44,368 nt of DNA from Gnetum montanum. Its lineage: Eukaryota > Streptophyta > Gnetopsida > Gnetales > Gnetaceae. The notes beneath the pieces were generated by a model. The model saw only the letters and a list, made by a program, of their open reading frames with translations, did no database searches and was not told where the DNA came from. Numbering within the stretch: position 1 is the first letter of the stretch; each line of letters opens with the position of its first letter. Positions 1 through 12,300 of this stretch are shown here, piece after piece. A program made the position numbers and the translations under genes. The stretch covers positions 56,778-101,145 of the forward strand of contig MNCI01003312.1 in the NCBI GenBank assembly GCA_015680685.1, in the 5' to 3' direction.

Positions 1-252
1 GTTTAGCTTAGTTAAATATTATTTTCCACTGCCTTCAGGAGTAGCATAGAATTAGGAACACATCATACACCTCATCTGGACTAAACCATACGTGACAAAT
101 ATGCAATACTAGTCCAGGTGGGAAGATAGCGAACTATGACCTAAGGATAACTGTCTAGGTGCCACAACTAGTCCGTCTACGAAGTTCGACCGGATCGCGC
201 GTGCTATGCTCGTTTCGTATGGTTGAGTGTAGGGGTACCTCGCCACTCATTA
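1..252 (+). mobile_element. LTR end (3' part) of an Athila-like Ty3/gypsy element
   Basis: This is the last 250 bases or so of a long terminal repeat, read on the plus strand and ending near 252. It matches the reverse complement of 44159-44368 over its whole length. Positions 225-250 are identical to 44161-44186 read in reverse. More diverged copies lie at 40640-40898 (plus) and 17086-17310 (minus). No gag follows, so it is either the 3' LTR of an element lying to the left of the window or a solo LTR. Many CpG sites survive here (around 187-216), unlike the copies at 17 and 40 kb, so it looks comparatively young. Confidence 0.75.
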
Positions 253-510
253 GAAGTGAAAACCCATTCAAATGCATCTAAACGAGGGTAAGTTTTCATC
301 CTTACAACCAATCCTTAAAAACTACCCCTCTAGGGTTAGAAAAGGATGAAATTTTGACTTTGTTTAGAAGCACCCTCATGGGTTTTGACTTGTGGCACAA
401 TGAAAATATACATTGAAAGACTATGGCATTATGTAGACAACCAATCATCATAATCAAATCCTTTACCTACCTCAATAGTCAATCCATCATAGATGGAATA
501 AAGATACAAT

Positions 511-605
511 AAGGTATTAGCCTAGTGGTAAAGGCCTTGGCTTAGTAACTCCAATCACTCCGATTCTACTAAGTAGCATTTGAGTTATAAATTTTTTTAA
601 AAAAA
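511..605 (+). mobile_element. tRNA-derived SINE-like head
   Basis: An A-box-like motif (TAGCCTAGTGG, 518-528) is followed about 40 bases later by a B-box-like motif (CCGATTC core, 557-567). That is the internal RNA polymerase III promoter layout of a tRNA-derived SINE. A T-run and A-run follow near 590-605. No cloverleaf with a good acceptor stem is evident, so a functional tRNA gene is unlikely. No target-site duplication was established. Confidence 0.4.
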
Positions 606-1110
606 TTTGTAACAAAAATTCTAAAACTAATGAACATCTTCATGCTTATATGGTGAGCATTTATTTTCAAAACAAAAAAGAAGATCCTTATCAACCATAT
701 AGGAAATCTTCATCCTTTGGGTGGGGGAAACTTTTATCTTCCATTGCTACAAACCACACTCTAACCTAAATAAGGTAGGCTTCACGAACAACAATGAACA
801 GGACTAAAACCGAAAAAGAAGAAGACATCATGACCAAACACAAAGATTTTTGTAACGCCTCGCCATCTCGGAAAGGTTATAATTTATGAAACATAACTTT
901 TCTCTTTTTCTAAATTTATATCAAGAGCCACCTTTATTTCTGTCATGCAAATACGAACAATGCTTCCAGGATTCAAAAAAGTTTCAGAAAACGTGGCGCA
1001 TCAGCTGAATAGCAGCCTAAGCGTGTAAGCACTAAATGTGAATGGTAACCAAACGGTCAAAAGAACGCCATCTTATATGCTATATAAAAGTTAGGCAGGA
1101 TCTGTAAACG

Positions 1111-1660
1111 ATACGTTTCTTTAGCGTTCAAAAACTGCACTTAAGATAAGAAATGTAATACATATTCGAAGAATCCAGCAAAACATGGAAGCTTCAGAAA
1201 CAATACAATACAACAAACAAAAGCTACTTTATATTCAGCCAAACAAAATACCGAAAATTGACCCCTAAAGATGCGTCTCTTGAAATAGATGCACTTAAAA
1301 CTACTGCTAATCAGCGAATTAAACCTGAAGAAATAAAATGCCTTGGAAAAAATATTCTTCATTACATCCTAGGAAACCCATTGGATCTATGCTACAAACA
1401 TCAAACAACTGACAAAACTTACTCCATCTTCATCAAACCCAACACAGGAAAAACCAGATCCGTAAGTGATACGTATCTTCAGCATTCAAATAAATGCCCT
1501 TAAAAACTACTACATATTCAGGAAACCCAACAAAATAAAACATGTAAAATACTGCATCCACTGGATCGGTATTCAAACAGATGCACTCTACAGTCAAAAC
1601 TACCAATTAGTACATAACTACATATTCAAGCAACCCAACCAAAGAAAAAAAAAACACACA
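1111..1660. repeat. Degenerate direct repeats in the 3' flank of the acyltransferase gene
   Basis: A motif beginning ATACGTTTCTTTAGCGTTCA at 1111 recurs as ATACGTATCTTCAGCATTCA at 1469, 358 bases later. Weaker relatives lie near 1270 and 1568. A second motif, CATATTC followed by a CCCAACAAAA-type run, recurs near 1165, 1230, 1515 and 1620. The spacing is irregular and no protein frame spans the repeats. Confidence 0.35.
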
Positions 1661-1691
1661 CACACAATGGCTAAAGAGAGATATCGATCGA

Positions 1692-4600
1692 TCAGGAGAT
1701 GCCGAAGAGATGAAATTGAAAAGCAGGAATCTGATGTGCGAGCAGGCCGATTCTCAGATGGAGGGCATGGAGCGGATCAGGAGAAGGCATGATATAAACC
1801 GTTTGAGGAACAGGAGTGGCCAGAGGCACAGCACATGCAGATTGTAATTTTCCGGCGGCAAAATTTAAGCTGTGCAGAGGCAGCTTTCTCCAGTCCGAGA
1901 TGATGGTGAGCTCTCTCATGGAGGGCAGAAACTTGTTGCAGGATTCCAGAGCTTTCATGAAAGATTGAATGTACTCTGCATTCACGGCTTCTTTAGCAGC
2001 CCTCACTCGCTCTGCTGTGGCTGCAAATGCTTCGCCTGTGACTTGAGCGGCTGTGCAGGAGGCTGATGCCAAAATGAAGGCATTGCCGCTGAAATTTGTT
2101 CCCAGTGGCTTCACTGTGTGTCTCCTGGCATCCACTGGAAATTGCAGGCAAACTCTAGTTTCTGGTTCAATGTTTAGGGCTCTCACCCTTGCCTATCAAT
2201 ATAATCACAGATTAATGTTTGCTCCATCAAAGGAAACCATGAAAGCAATGGAAGCTAAGTTATCTATGAAACCATCAAGCAATGACTTGCAGTTCATTTT
2301 CATTTCTCAATAGTAGCAGATACATATCTCATAAAGGATACATGTGGTATCTCGTAAGACTAATATATGTTGATTAAATAGTATTATAGTTTTAAAAAAT
2401 ATAAGTAATAATACCCTTTCCTAATTACCGTGTATAATTGAAGATTTTAGCATTTGCCTGTCTGACAATCATGGATACTTCATAGGACAACTTAAATTTA
2501 TCATCTATTTTCATCCACGGATGACACCAACGTAATGCTTCAATTTAATCAATTTGGAAAAGGAAGAATTTGATTTTGGATCATCGTGTTTGTCGGAAGA
2601 TTTGTGACCAATCATGAGGGTTGGCGCCGAAAAATAAAGAAAGTTTGTACAAGGATCGAAGGAATGATGGAAGATCATTGGTAACAGAATATTTAAATGG
2701 ATGGAGTTCACGGGGTGACGCCAACGGTAATAATGATTCAATAAACTATATAAAATTTCTTTAAATTATATTTAGCATGAAACGGATATGATGGGTAAAA
2801 TAAATGATAAATCTAAGTTCAAATAAAATAAAAAAAGGTAACCTAATTAAATTATTTTTGTAATAGGTTGCAAATGCACAAAATGTTAAATAGAGAGAGA
2901 GTACGGCCCATTAGCCCATTGGTTAGCTAGCATTGTTTTACAACTGAACACACTAAGGTTAAAACCCGAGGCACCCTAGCCAGGAGGCATTGTTTCAGGG
3001 ATAAGGAATATCTAATTGCAAGTAGATAGAAAAGACATGGTAAAACAAGGAACTCATAAGAAGAGCTCCAAGAAGTTTTATGAAATAAAATCACCAAGGT
3101 TTCACCCAACTATATATATATATATATAATATTTCATTCACATATTAGATTGTTATTTAGCAAGGGTTACTATTTGGAATGTTGGTAAGGTACTTGCTTC
3201 TCAAGTTGTAAGACTTGCCCCAAGCCTTGGTGTAGCCGAAAAGCTATTGGGCTTTTGCTCATCTACCGAACCTCCAAGGCCCTTGCTTAGTAAGATAAGC
3301 ATGAATCTTCTTGATTGATGACACTTTTAATTATTATTAGTCATAATTATCTTACTGAATACTTTCTAGTAATGTTTAACCACTAAGTATTTTGAAAATA
3401 AATTTTGAATCTTATTTTATATTAGATAAATTTAATAAAACATCCTTATCAGAAATAATCTTGAAAGTGAGCCCTTTTTCATAGTAAAGATGGTAGAGAA
3501 TTTGTAAGTTCACCACGTGATTATTGTTTATTTCCTATACATATTAAAGGTTGTCATATATTTGAGAATGGTTTTATTACTCCTTTTAACTTTTTAGCCA
3601 GCTTTTTTATGAACACACTATAATATAATAGCTTTAGGTACACCTATAAGTTAAATAAATAAAAAACCTACATTAAACCCGGATCATTAACTATTTAAGC
3701 CATTTTAAAATCTCAGCCATAAGCTCAATCAGACATACATGATTCAAACGTTCCACTAAACATTTGAGCTTTAGACTAAATTTAAAATTGCTAAATGATT
3801 AAGCAAATAAGTGGGTGGCTTACTCTCCAAATGTGGGCGGCAAGGATGTCAAAGCTAGAGAAACATGTTGGCGGCTGCTGGTCAGCCATGGCTCGGCTTT
3901 TTAGGGCTAGAATGACGTCAGCCTGGATCGGAAATGTCTTTAACAAACATGTTTCATTGCTTAGGTGAGCCTGCTCCAAAAGAGTGGTTTCCCATGATTG
4001 ATCATCAGCAGCATTTGCTTTCATTGGAATGCAACACAAGTCCTGCACTGGAGTGGAGTACAGCTGCTGCTGGATCAGCATTGATTTGCTGCTGCTACTA
4101 TTATTATCATCATTATCATTACCCACTATCATTATCAGATCTTTCCTTGAATGGTTTGGATTCTGCAGAGCTTCATCTTGTTCTTCTTCTGATCCTGTTG
4201 TGTGATAAGCCCATGCTCTCAGAAAGTTGAAGGCTCCCAACCCATCAAACAGACAGTGGCTGCTTCCAAACCCAATTGCCAAACCTCCGCAGGCAAACCT
4301 TGTTAGCTGCAAATTCCAATATTTATTGAATGTTTAGCCACCTTTTACATAGCATGTAGATACACAAGTTTCAAGTTGAATTGGAGAATAACTGCATTTA
4401 TAGTTGGAAAAAAATTAATTGTATAACTTCGTTGCTTTTAGCAGGTCTCATTCAGCTGGAATTTTACAACTTTATATTTCTCTCTCTTTTTTCTCTTTTT
4501 CAAAAATGAATTTGTTGGCAGTAATTTTACACTGAGGTGGAACAGGAATGCTGGACTTAGCTTAGTGACATTTTGCAGCTTGTAAGGGTGACACTGGTCA

Positions 4601-5566
4601 GGTAAAATTTTGCCAGCATTGGTATGATGGTCTTCTATAGCATTTCACAACATTTTTATACCTATAACAAGGCCAAATTTCGAAGGATCGAAAAATCAAA
4701 GAAAGAAACACAGCCACTGCAACTGAATTACACGAAGCTTGAAAAGTCCTTTTTAAAGTCTAAGTTTGTAGGTGGTAGCTCGTTCTGGATAATTTCATGA
4801 TGTAGAGAGGGTTTTCTGTGCTATGGAGATGAGAATAATATGATTGTCCTTATTATCCTTCTCAACGTAATAATGATTAAGAAATCGTTTAGAATACCAA
4901 CCCATCAATAGCATGTTCATCCATTATCAAACAATCTAAGATCCTGAGTTGAGGGTTCAGCCGAAAATGCATGTTGTGGGTAAAAATAGCTCCAAATTAT
5001 ACGTACAGTTATGGCAGAGAGAATTTTTGCAAAAGAAAAATAATCCACACCTGAGCAACAACAAGAGGCTTCTCTGACAGACTTGGTACATCGCATGCAG
5101 ACTTTGGAGCAAGCTTTTCATAGAAATGCTTGTAATCCCAGAGTGTGCCGAGATCCTGGATCGTTACATCAGTAGATGCCACGTATACAGGAACTCCTGC
5201 ACCATTACACTCAATCTCCAGCTTTGCACTGTCTGGATTAATTATGAATCTTCCTGCAGCAGGATACCATGTCGCTAGTACTCTCTGAAGACCTTTTATA
5301 ATAGTATTCTCTTCTGCATCCTCCTCATCCTCACTTCCTTCTCCTTTGTTAACCTTGTTTTCCTTTATTTCATCTTCAGGTTTATCATTACCATCTTCAG
5401 CCCTGTAAAAGAAGATGGTGTAGAGTGGGACAGGAGATACCCTGTCCAATCCAGAGAGAGGAATTATCTCATTTTTGATGGGTTGACAGGGTCTCACCAT
5501 CATGGATCTTATGACAGACACCTCAAAACCCTCACACAGGTTTTCAAACTCCTCAGAACTCATCAT
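1692..5566 (-). CDS. BAHD-family acyltransferase, three exons
   Basis: BAHD enzymes move an acyl group from a CoA thioester to an alcohol or amine in the cytosol. Proposed exons are 5051-5566, 3824-4306 and 1692-2192 (172, 161 and 166 residues; total 499). All junctions are GT-AG with full codons on both sides: VVAQ joins LTRFACGG, and HIWR joins ARVRALN, both family-typical. The start is the first ATG of a pair at 5566. The frame stays open upstream to 5659 but has no ATG. HxxxD is intact (HCLFD, His about 189). At the DFGWG position (about 443-447) the protein reads NFAAG. PLATPVPQ and the LRIGL tail support an intact C-terminus. Acidic insertions near residues 75-105 and 215-245 make it longer than the usual 430-460. 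No signal peptide is seen. The CGG before HxxxD and the PLATPVPQ tail suggest the hydroxycinnamoyl/omega-hydroxyacid transferase side of the family, but the substrate cannot be named. Confidence 0.88.
2193..3823 (-). other. Intron 2 of the BAHD gene (1631 bp)
   Basis: The donor GTAAGC follows the AGA codon of HIWR at 3824, and the acceptor ends ATTGATAG just before 2192. The intron is AT-rich and contains a tRNA-like SINE head near 2905. A related pair of blocks at 2510-2545 and 2712-2745 (both GAYRCCAACG followed by ATTCAAT-like sequence) may mark the ends of a small inserted element. No further acyltransferase exon is seen in it. Confidence 0.8.
2905..2970 (+). mobile_element. tRNA-derived SINE head inside BAHD intron 2
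   Basis: TTAGCCCATTGGT (2911-2923) resembles a pol III A box. GGTTAAAACCC (2957-2967) matches the B-box consensus GGTTCRANYCC at all but one position. The spacing of about 34 bases is right for a tRNA-derived head. It lies antisense to the host gene. The 3' extent of the SINE body and any target-site duplication were not determined. Confidence 0.5.
4307..5050 (-). other. Intron 1 of the BAHD gene (744 bp)
   Basis: The donor GTGTGG follows CAG at 5051, and the acceptor ends ATTTGCAG just before 4306. The intron splits the protein shortly before HxxxD. It contains no coding-like segment that I can see. Confidence 0.85.
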
Positions 5567-7080
5567 TATGGATGAAAATTCAAAATCCTCAATCAAACCC
5601 TGAAAAACCTTGCCAAAGATCTGTTCAAGATAAACACAAATTCTAGAGGTTCTTGCCAAAGATGTGAACCTGTCACCTTTGGACTAATCCTTTTCTAGAA
5701 ATCAACAAATTTGACGCAAATTCTTCAGAGCAGTAAACATGACACCTTAAGATCGAATTCTTAAGGTTGCCAAATTCTGAAGCGGCAGTACGAACACAAC
5801 CCACAAAAGTTCTTCAAATTCTTCACGCAAACGAACCAGCGAACGAATAGATAACCTTGATCAGAACACTGATTTGGAAACCTAGAGCCTTGTGGTTCTT
5901 AAAGCTTAAACAGAATGGCTACAGCTGCACAAATCTTTGCAAAAGCATAGAGGAATATTTGACCCCTAATAAACTTATCTGACCCCTAGCAAGCAAACTT
6001 ATCCGAAGTTCAGAACCTCTGCAAACAACATTATTGTAATGCAGGTTTCTGATCTTCTGCGAATCGAGGTACAGTTTCTCACCTATCCAATCCAGACTGA
6101 AATCAAAGAATGAATACCCGTGCGTGCAACAGCCACCAATTTCTATTACAATTTAGCACCAAAACCCTATAACAGGAGGAGCAGCAGGAATTGGATTTGC
6201 CTTGGAACTGAGAAAAGGAATTTGGCGAGTTCCTTTCACTTTCCAACTGGTAATGCTTTCTGACACTATTGTCGGCAGGTTGCCCGGAACAAGGGGAGGA
6301 ACCGTGCGAAATTCCTGGATGCAATTTTAGGCACGAATCGACACATCAGGCAATAACAATTCCTGTGCAGGTGAAACCGCAAAGAAAAAATCAGCATCAG
6401 CGTTCCTCGCAATTTTTATAAGATTGGTGCTCCTTTAAAGCTGTACCTGTAACTTGTTTTGTTTTCTTTCTCTCCTGCTTTGTCTCAAAACAATTATTCC
6501 ATAAAAGCACCTTGTCGCCGGCTGATTTAAGGGCATGTGGCAAACCTTGTGCCTCTTTTTGATTGACATTTGCCCAAAATTTATGGCCATGGACAACCCA
6601 AAAGCCTAACTAATTTCCAAAATAATCCAGACCAGCTGCTGAATGCTGATTGTCTTATGCCAAATTGTAGTGAGAGCACATCACAATTGCAGCAAAATTC
6701 CAGGAGCTGTACATGATTTTCGGTACATAAGTAATTGCAGGGCAGGTCCACTGTTACTTGAGACGGCCAGAGGCTGCCAAAATTTCATGCTCATTATTCT
6801 ACTGTCCAACAAAGGGTCTATTTTCAATTTCATATTCTGAAATTGGTGTCTAAATGTAACAGGAAAGCACCACACATTCAAGTTGCTGAATTCTGTTTTA
6901 AGGATTAAGTGGACTCCACTGTTTGGGTTCTCCACCTAGGATCATCTTGAAAGTGACACCGCATTTGTGAGTTGTGGTTGGCAGTACGCCACATTAGGTT
7001 TTGGAATGTAATTAATGCATTTGCTGAGCATTATGTAGGCTGTTGCTTGCCGATTGCAAGCTATCACTTTCTCTTATAGG
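5567..7080. other. 5' flank of the BAHD gene
   Basis: This is presumably the promoter and 5' leader of the acyltransferase. A TTTTTCAG acceptor-like string lies just upstream of the start codon in the minus sense (about 5600), so a leader intron is possible. A short motif (GACCCCTA followed by AAACTTATC) occurs twice at about 5960-6005. The minus-strand frame at 6103-6324 has no recognisable domain and I do not call it a gene. Confidence 0.35.
6413..6427 (-). promoter_or_regulatory. Possible TATA box with adjacent CCAAT
   Basis: On the minus strand CCAAT (6423-6427) is followed closely by TATAAAAA (6413-6420), about 850 bases before the BAHD start codon. If it is used, the leader would be long or contain an intron. 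Such AT-rich matches are common by chance, and the two motifs lie closer together than usual. Confidence 0.2.
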
Positions 7081-7725
7081 CAACTTTTTTGTCTTTATTT
7101 TATCTATCTGCTTGAATTCATCTTCTTCCATGTAGAGTCAACACAACCCAAAAGAATAATAATAATATATCAGTCTTGAAAGTTTTCCAAATGTCTTTAA
7201 TGTTCAGTCATTCCCAGGACCCAGCAGAAAGCCAGAGAGTGAAATCAATCTCCTAGGAATCCTTTGCACTGCCTCTTCTGAAAATTTGTATACTCTGGTA
7301 GGATGGCTGTAAATTTACATGCTGTTAATGATTTTATCCGAATCTCTATTTTCACGATGAAACAATGGTGCTTTAATGTCCTCGGGCTTGGTTTGAGAAT
7401 TTAAAGCAAGGTATTTTCAGATCGGATCCGGCCATGATGCAGTTCACTCTTATATGTTATTTCGAGCACTAAACCAATCTTAAAAGTCGTTTCGTGGAAT
7501 AAAACTTCACTATTCAGAAATGGGATACGTACTACGGATACATTTTTGGGAAGAATAAGAACCTATGTCCTGAAGATGCGATATTTTGGGACTTAGATGG
7601 ATGCGGTGCATATAATGTTCCACAGCTTAATTTGTGCACCACTTACAACTATTTTCTTTTTTCCAAAACGTAATTCTCAGTGCTTCCAAAGATAATTTAA
7701 TATCAACAAAAGGCATTTGAAAAAA

Positions 7726-7867
7726 GAGAAATGTTTCACAGCTGAAGGGAATGAAGAGAGACACGGGAACATGATAAAGTGAATAAAGAGAAAATGTACA
7801 CATAGAAATAGAAATAATAGGAATAATCGGAGAAACCATAGGAGAAATGTTTCACAGTTGGAGGGAA
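7726..7867. repeat. Direct repeat, 116-bp spacing
   Basis: GAGAAATGTTTCACAGCTGA at 7726 recurs as GAGAAATGTTTCACAGTTGG at 7842, and both continue into AGGGAA. The segments between and after them do not align well, so this is a short duplication rather than an array. Confidence 0.6.
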
Positions 7868-9044
7868 CACTCATAATGGAGTGTAAAGAAAACAAGTCGT
7901 AACTACAAGATTGGCAAAGTCATTGGGTGGAAACATTAATTCTGGTGAACTACAGATGATGCAAGATCAATTCATATAAATGATGGTGTAAGCCAACAAA
8001 TAAGTATAAGACGGCTTAATGTTTGAATTGTTAGTTTGAAGAACAAAGATGAAGTAAGCATTTTACATGGACAATGATAGATGAAGTATGAAACAAACAT
8101 ATGGGTAATTATATGATCTATCTCCATCCTAGTTGGATGAATACTTCAACAAGTAACAATTGAAACCCATGATAAAGGATGACTTCATGAGGGAGTTATT
8201 TCTTTTAATAAATAGAATATTAAGTGTACATTGTACTTAAATAGTATTACTATTCCTCATCATTTAATTCGAATGCAAACTATTTATGTGCTACTATTCC
8301 TCATCATTTACCATGCACAATTAGGATCTAATCATTAAGAGTTGAAATAGGTAGATGCTCAAAATTCTTGGTGAAGAACTAATATGCCAGACTATGCATT
8401 ACAAATAGCATGGAAGATGAATACTACATCTTCATGCAATATCCTACGTTGAAGCACATTAGACATAAATAGGATATTATAATTGCAAATTTGGTGGATT
8501 TGATCTAAATGTTATCAAGAACACTTGATAATTTTTATCTATATTTTTAAAACTATAGATGTATATTTGTCCAATATCTTCAAAGGATCTACAAACGTAA
8601 TAAAATTTCAGTTTTAGTTTCAATTTCATATAATTATAACCATATTCTTTTTTTTTAGAAAATAACTAGAAAGTATGGAGAGCCCCAACCAAAAGAGTTG
8701 AAGGAGCAAATAATAATACTTAAAAAATAATAATAATAATAAACTAACCAAACCAATCTATAGAATTGAAATGATAATGCTGATGCAAATAACTAAAGTT
8801 GGAAAAAGAATCAATTAAGACTAAATAAAAGATACAAAAGGGATGAACCCATGAAAGTACTAAGAAAGCTCCATGAAGGAAATGGATTAAACTCATTAGA
8901 GTTAAACATAACAAGCTTGATTTATCTATACATAATGAATGAAATTAAATGTATAAGCATGTGACATGAATACTTGTTAATATCATCCTAATGGCAATAA
9001 TATTTATATCCTCATAACCAATTGATATGGTAGTAAAGTTTATT

Positions 9045-9327
9045 TCTCTTAGGAAGAAGAGGAAGCTTGAATAAAAAAAAAAAAGATTTTGTATACTTGA
9101 AGGTTCACAAATGTTACATGTAAGGTGTTTGCTTTTTTCTCATTAAACTAATTTATGATACTTGCCTCAATAAATTGGATATGTTAAATGATTTAGTCTT
9201 CCTTATTTAGGGCAAAGAGTTTTTGTATGTGGTGTAAATCCTTATTTAAGCCAAAAGAAAGTTTTCTTAAGAAGAAGAGGAAGTCTAAATCAAAAACAAA
9301 AAGGCTTTATATACTTGAAAGTTCATG
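9045..9327. repeat. Direct repeat of about 65 bp, 217-bp spacing
   Basis: A block starting TCTTAGGAAGAAGAGGAAG near 9047 and ending TATACTTGAAGGTTCA recurs near 9264 as TCTTAAGAAGAAGAGGAAG ending TATACTTGAAAGTTCA. The second copy shows several substitutions. No coding content. Confidence 0.5.
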
Positions 9328-12300
9328 GATGAATGAAAGTTGATGTTTAATAAGATTGAAGTCAAGAAATCAAAAAAGAAACAGATATCATAATAAACTT
9401 TGTTATAAACAACATCTCAATTATTAAATGGTAGTGAAGATTGTATAATTAATGAAGAGAGAAAAAATACCTAATCCAATTATGATGGATAAGAAGAGAT
9501 AAATGAATGAATGGTGTTTCCAAACTATTTGTATTTAAAAATAAAACTCTTAATGTAATAGCATGTGGCACTCAAGCTTTTTGTCAGTGAAAGTGAAAGA
9601 AATTCTACTAATAAATAGAACTCAATCAGGAATCATGTGATCATCCAAGAAAAATAGATAAAATGCAACCAAGAAAAATGAAGTCAAAGATTTCTATGTC
9701 CATTCATGACTAATTCAAAATATGTGAGGAAAACAAGGATTTTAAAAAAACTGGTAAAAATTCAACAAGTTAGGGCTTGAAGATCACCTAAAGATAGAAC
9801 TCAAGGAGGAAGAAATAATTCCTACAAAAGAAGATTAAGGAGATGCTTCTACACACACAAAAATGGAGTATTAAGCAAGATGAAAATACAATAGGATATG
9901 TCTTTTAGAATCATTATATTAATACATCAACATCTAGAATATTATGGGGAGAGAATAATATATCTTTGTTTTCATTGTTCAAAACTAGAAAAAATAAAAT
10001 TGAATAAATATGAAGGAAATTGTTGAACCATTTTAATCAATTTTTAGGGTTTCCAACAATTATATTTATTATACAAATAGGATGCAAAAGATAATTTGGA
10101 ATATGGTGAAGAAAATATTTCCTACTTAGCATGTTTATTCAAAATTATCTTGAGTAAAAGAAATTGTTGAAAGAATTATGAAATAGAAGGAAAAATGTAT
10201 GAACCAAAAGGTTTGTTGATCTTCCTTTTCCTATGGAGGTTTAATATCATATATTATCAGGCATATAAAAAATATAAAAATCCTACAAATAGAAAAGAAT
10301 CAGTAACAAGACATGTCTTAGAAGGTACTCCTACAAAAGAAATAGAGGAGAATCTTATTATAGATGGAAATCTTCAAAAATAAGATAAAGAATGAACTAT
10401 TTTGAACACCAAGGCAAAGGAAATAGATAGACGAATAATAAGACTAGTTAATTAGAAAAAGAGAAATGTTTGCACTACCAAAAAAGACAACCAAGAAGCT
10501 AACTGAAGAAAAAGATACATAGGAGATTATTGAGAAAGTCATGAAGTTGGCTATGAAGGAATCCAAGAAACAATAGGAAGGCAATGAAAAAGATAACACA
10601 TGCAAACAACAAAGAAATATTAATACCTTTTGTAGATATGATAACTAAAGAAGAAATAATGATTTTGGAAAATTTTCATACAATATTGGTGTTAATACAA
10701 TATTTCAATAAGATATGGTGGCATACACCACATAAATTCCATAACAATTTTCAACCATAAAGATCATAACATAATTAATGGTACCATAACAAAGTTCGCC
10801 AATACCCCCTCCATACATAATATTATATAGATTTGTAAATTACATAAGAGAAGATATTGCTTAGGAGCATAATTAGATACATCATGATCATTACAACTTG
10901 GTCAATAAAACAAAATATCATATCATGGCTCAAGCTAGTACTAAATACTAAACAAAATCATAATAGCATTTGCCAAGGCTCCTACTTAGTTCCTAACCTT
11001 CATCATTCAACCTTTGCACTACAAGCATTTGTACATATGCCATCTATAGAGGTTATATATATGAAAATTTAGTATCCTTTTACCATATAAGAAATAAGTC
11101 TTGAAACCTCCCAAAGTAGGTTATGATCTAGATTGAATCCATTGCTATAATCATAGATGTTAGAAGCATATTATCTAATACATGTAATGATATGCAACTT
11201 ACTAGATGGTTATTCATAGGTTCCAATCAAACCTTAGGAAAATTATAAGATTGGTATTATCCAAATAGAAATAGATAATCTAGCAAATATCACCTAATAT
11301 GAGACTGATACACTAAGTTCAACTTCAAGGATAAAAACAAATAGGCCTTACAGCAATCCTATAGTTACCATACTACTAAAAATTTTGAATAGTTCTTATC
11401 AATAGCTAAATGCAGACTATTTCTAATCAATCAAAGAGTCTTCATACTATGGTCTTATATTAAGGAATGTATCCTAGAAGTAAACTTATATCCTAGGAAC
11501 CCATTGCAAACCTCAATCCTAAATCTTAGAAATACATTCCAAACCTTATCTTATATCCAAGCAGATATCATAGACTACTCTCAAGATAATTTCTAACTAA
11601 GACCTCTAGTTTACTGCTAATCCATGTTATATATCATATCTAAGACCCCGATGCTACCAGTAAGCAATGACCTCAATGTGGCATGTGTTAAATTGATTTT
11701 TTTCCACGTGACTCCACCATAAATTTCATTCTAAACTTATAATTTTTAATTACAACTAATTTTCCATCTCATCACGAGTCATAGTGCTCAAGTTTTTCTC
11801 TACTATAAGTCCACCATGGCTCACATTGCATTGCTATTGAAATATATTATTGTGATCAAACTAGGACCTCAACTTATCTATACTATGACTTATTATATCC
11901 AACCATGACCAAATAACAACCTTAATATGGCCAACAGTTAAGCACCTTAATCAAAGAAGGCTACTACAACCCTAATGTGACTTACAACCTACATTGATGA
12001 CCATGACCAAACTATTGGTACACTATGACTTGTATTCTATTATTAGAATAAACAATTGCGACCTCTCCATGATCCATAGTTGTAAAGGCCAAGAGATCAC
12101 TGCTACTCGCAATCACTTAGATGCTATGCAGCAAGGATTCATAAATCCTAGGAAATTTGTGCTTACAGTGCATATTAGAAGAAAAAGCTCAAACATAAGC
12201 ACATCAAATTCTCCACAAGTACTTTTAATTTAATTTAAATTAAAAATAATATTTTATAAATCTAAAATACAAAAGAAATAAAAATAATGATTATGTGTAT

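Larger units (their letters stand above)
253..1691. other. Non-genic stretch between LTR end and BAHD gene
   Basis: No convincing coding region is seen. The stretch holds a tRNA-like SINE head near 511 and a set of degenerate repeats at 1111-1660. It also forms the 3' flank of the acyltransferase gene, which ends at 1692 on the minus strand. I could not place a clear polyadenylation signal. Two short open frames (1141-1362 minus, 1258-1503 plus) overlap each other and resemble no family I know. Confidence 0.5.

Noticed and set aside
3160-3290. A third tRNA-like head in BAHD intron 2
   Set aside because: The A-box match is weak and no acceptable B box is at the right distance.
3791-5659. Two separate short acyltransferase genes or a broken pseudogene
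   Set aside because: Canonical GT-AG sites at 5050/4307 and 3823/2193 join all three pieces in frame with family-typical junction sequence.
7627-7895. Small hydrophobic minus-strand frames
   Set aside because: They arise from T-rich complement of a short direct repeat, overlap each other and have no recognisable domain.
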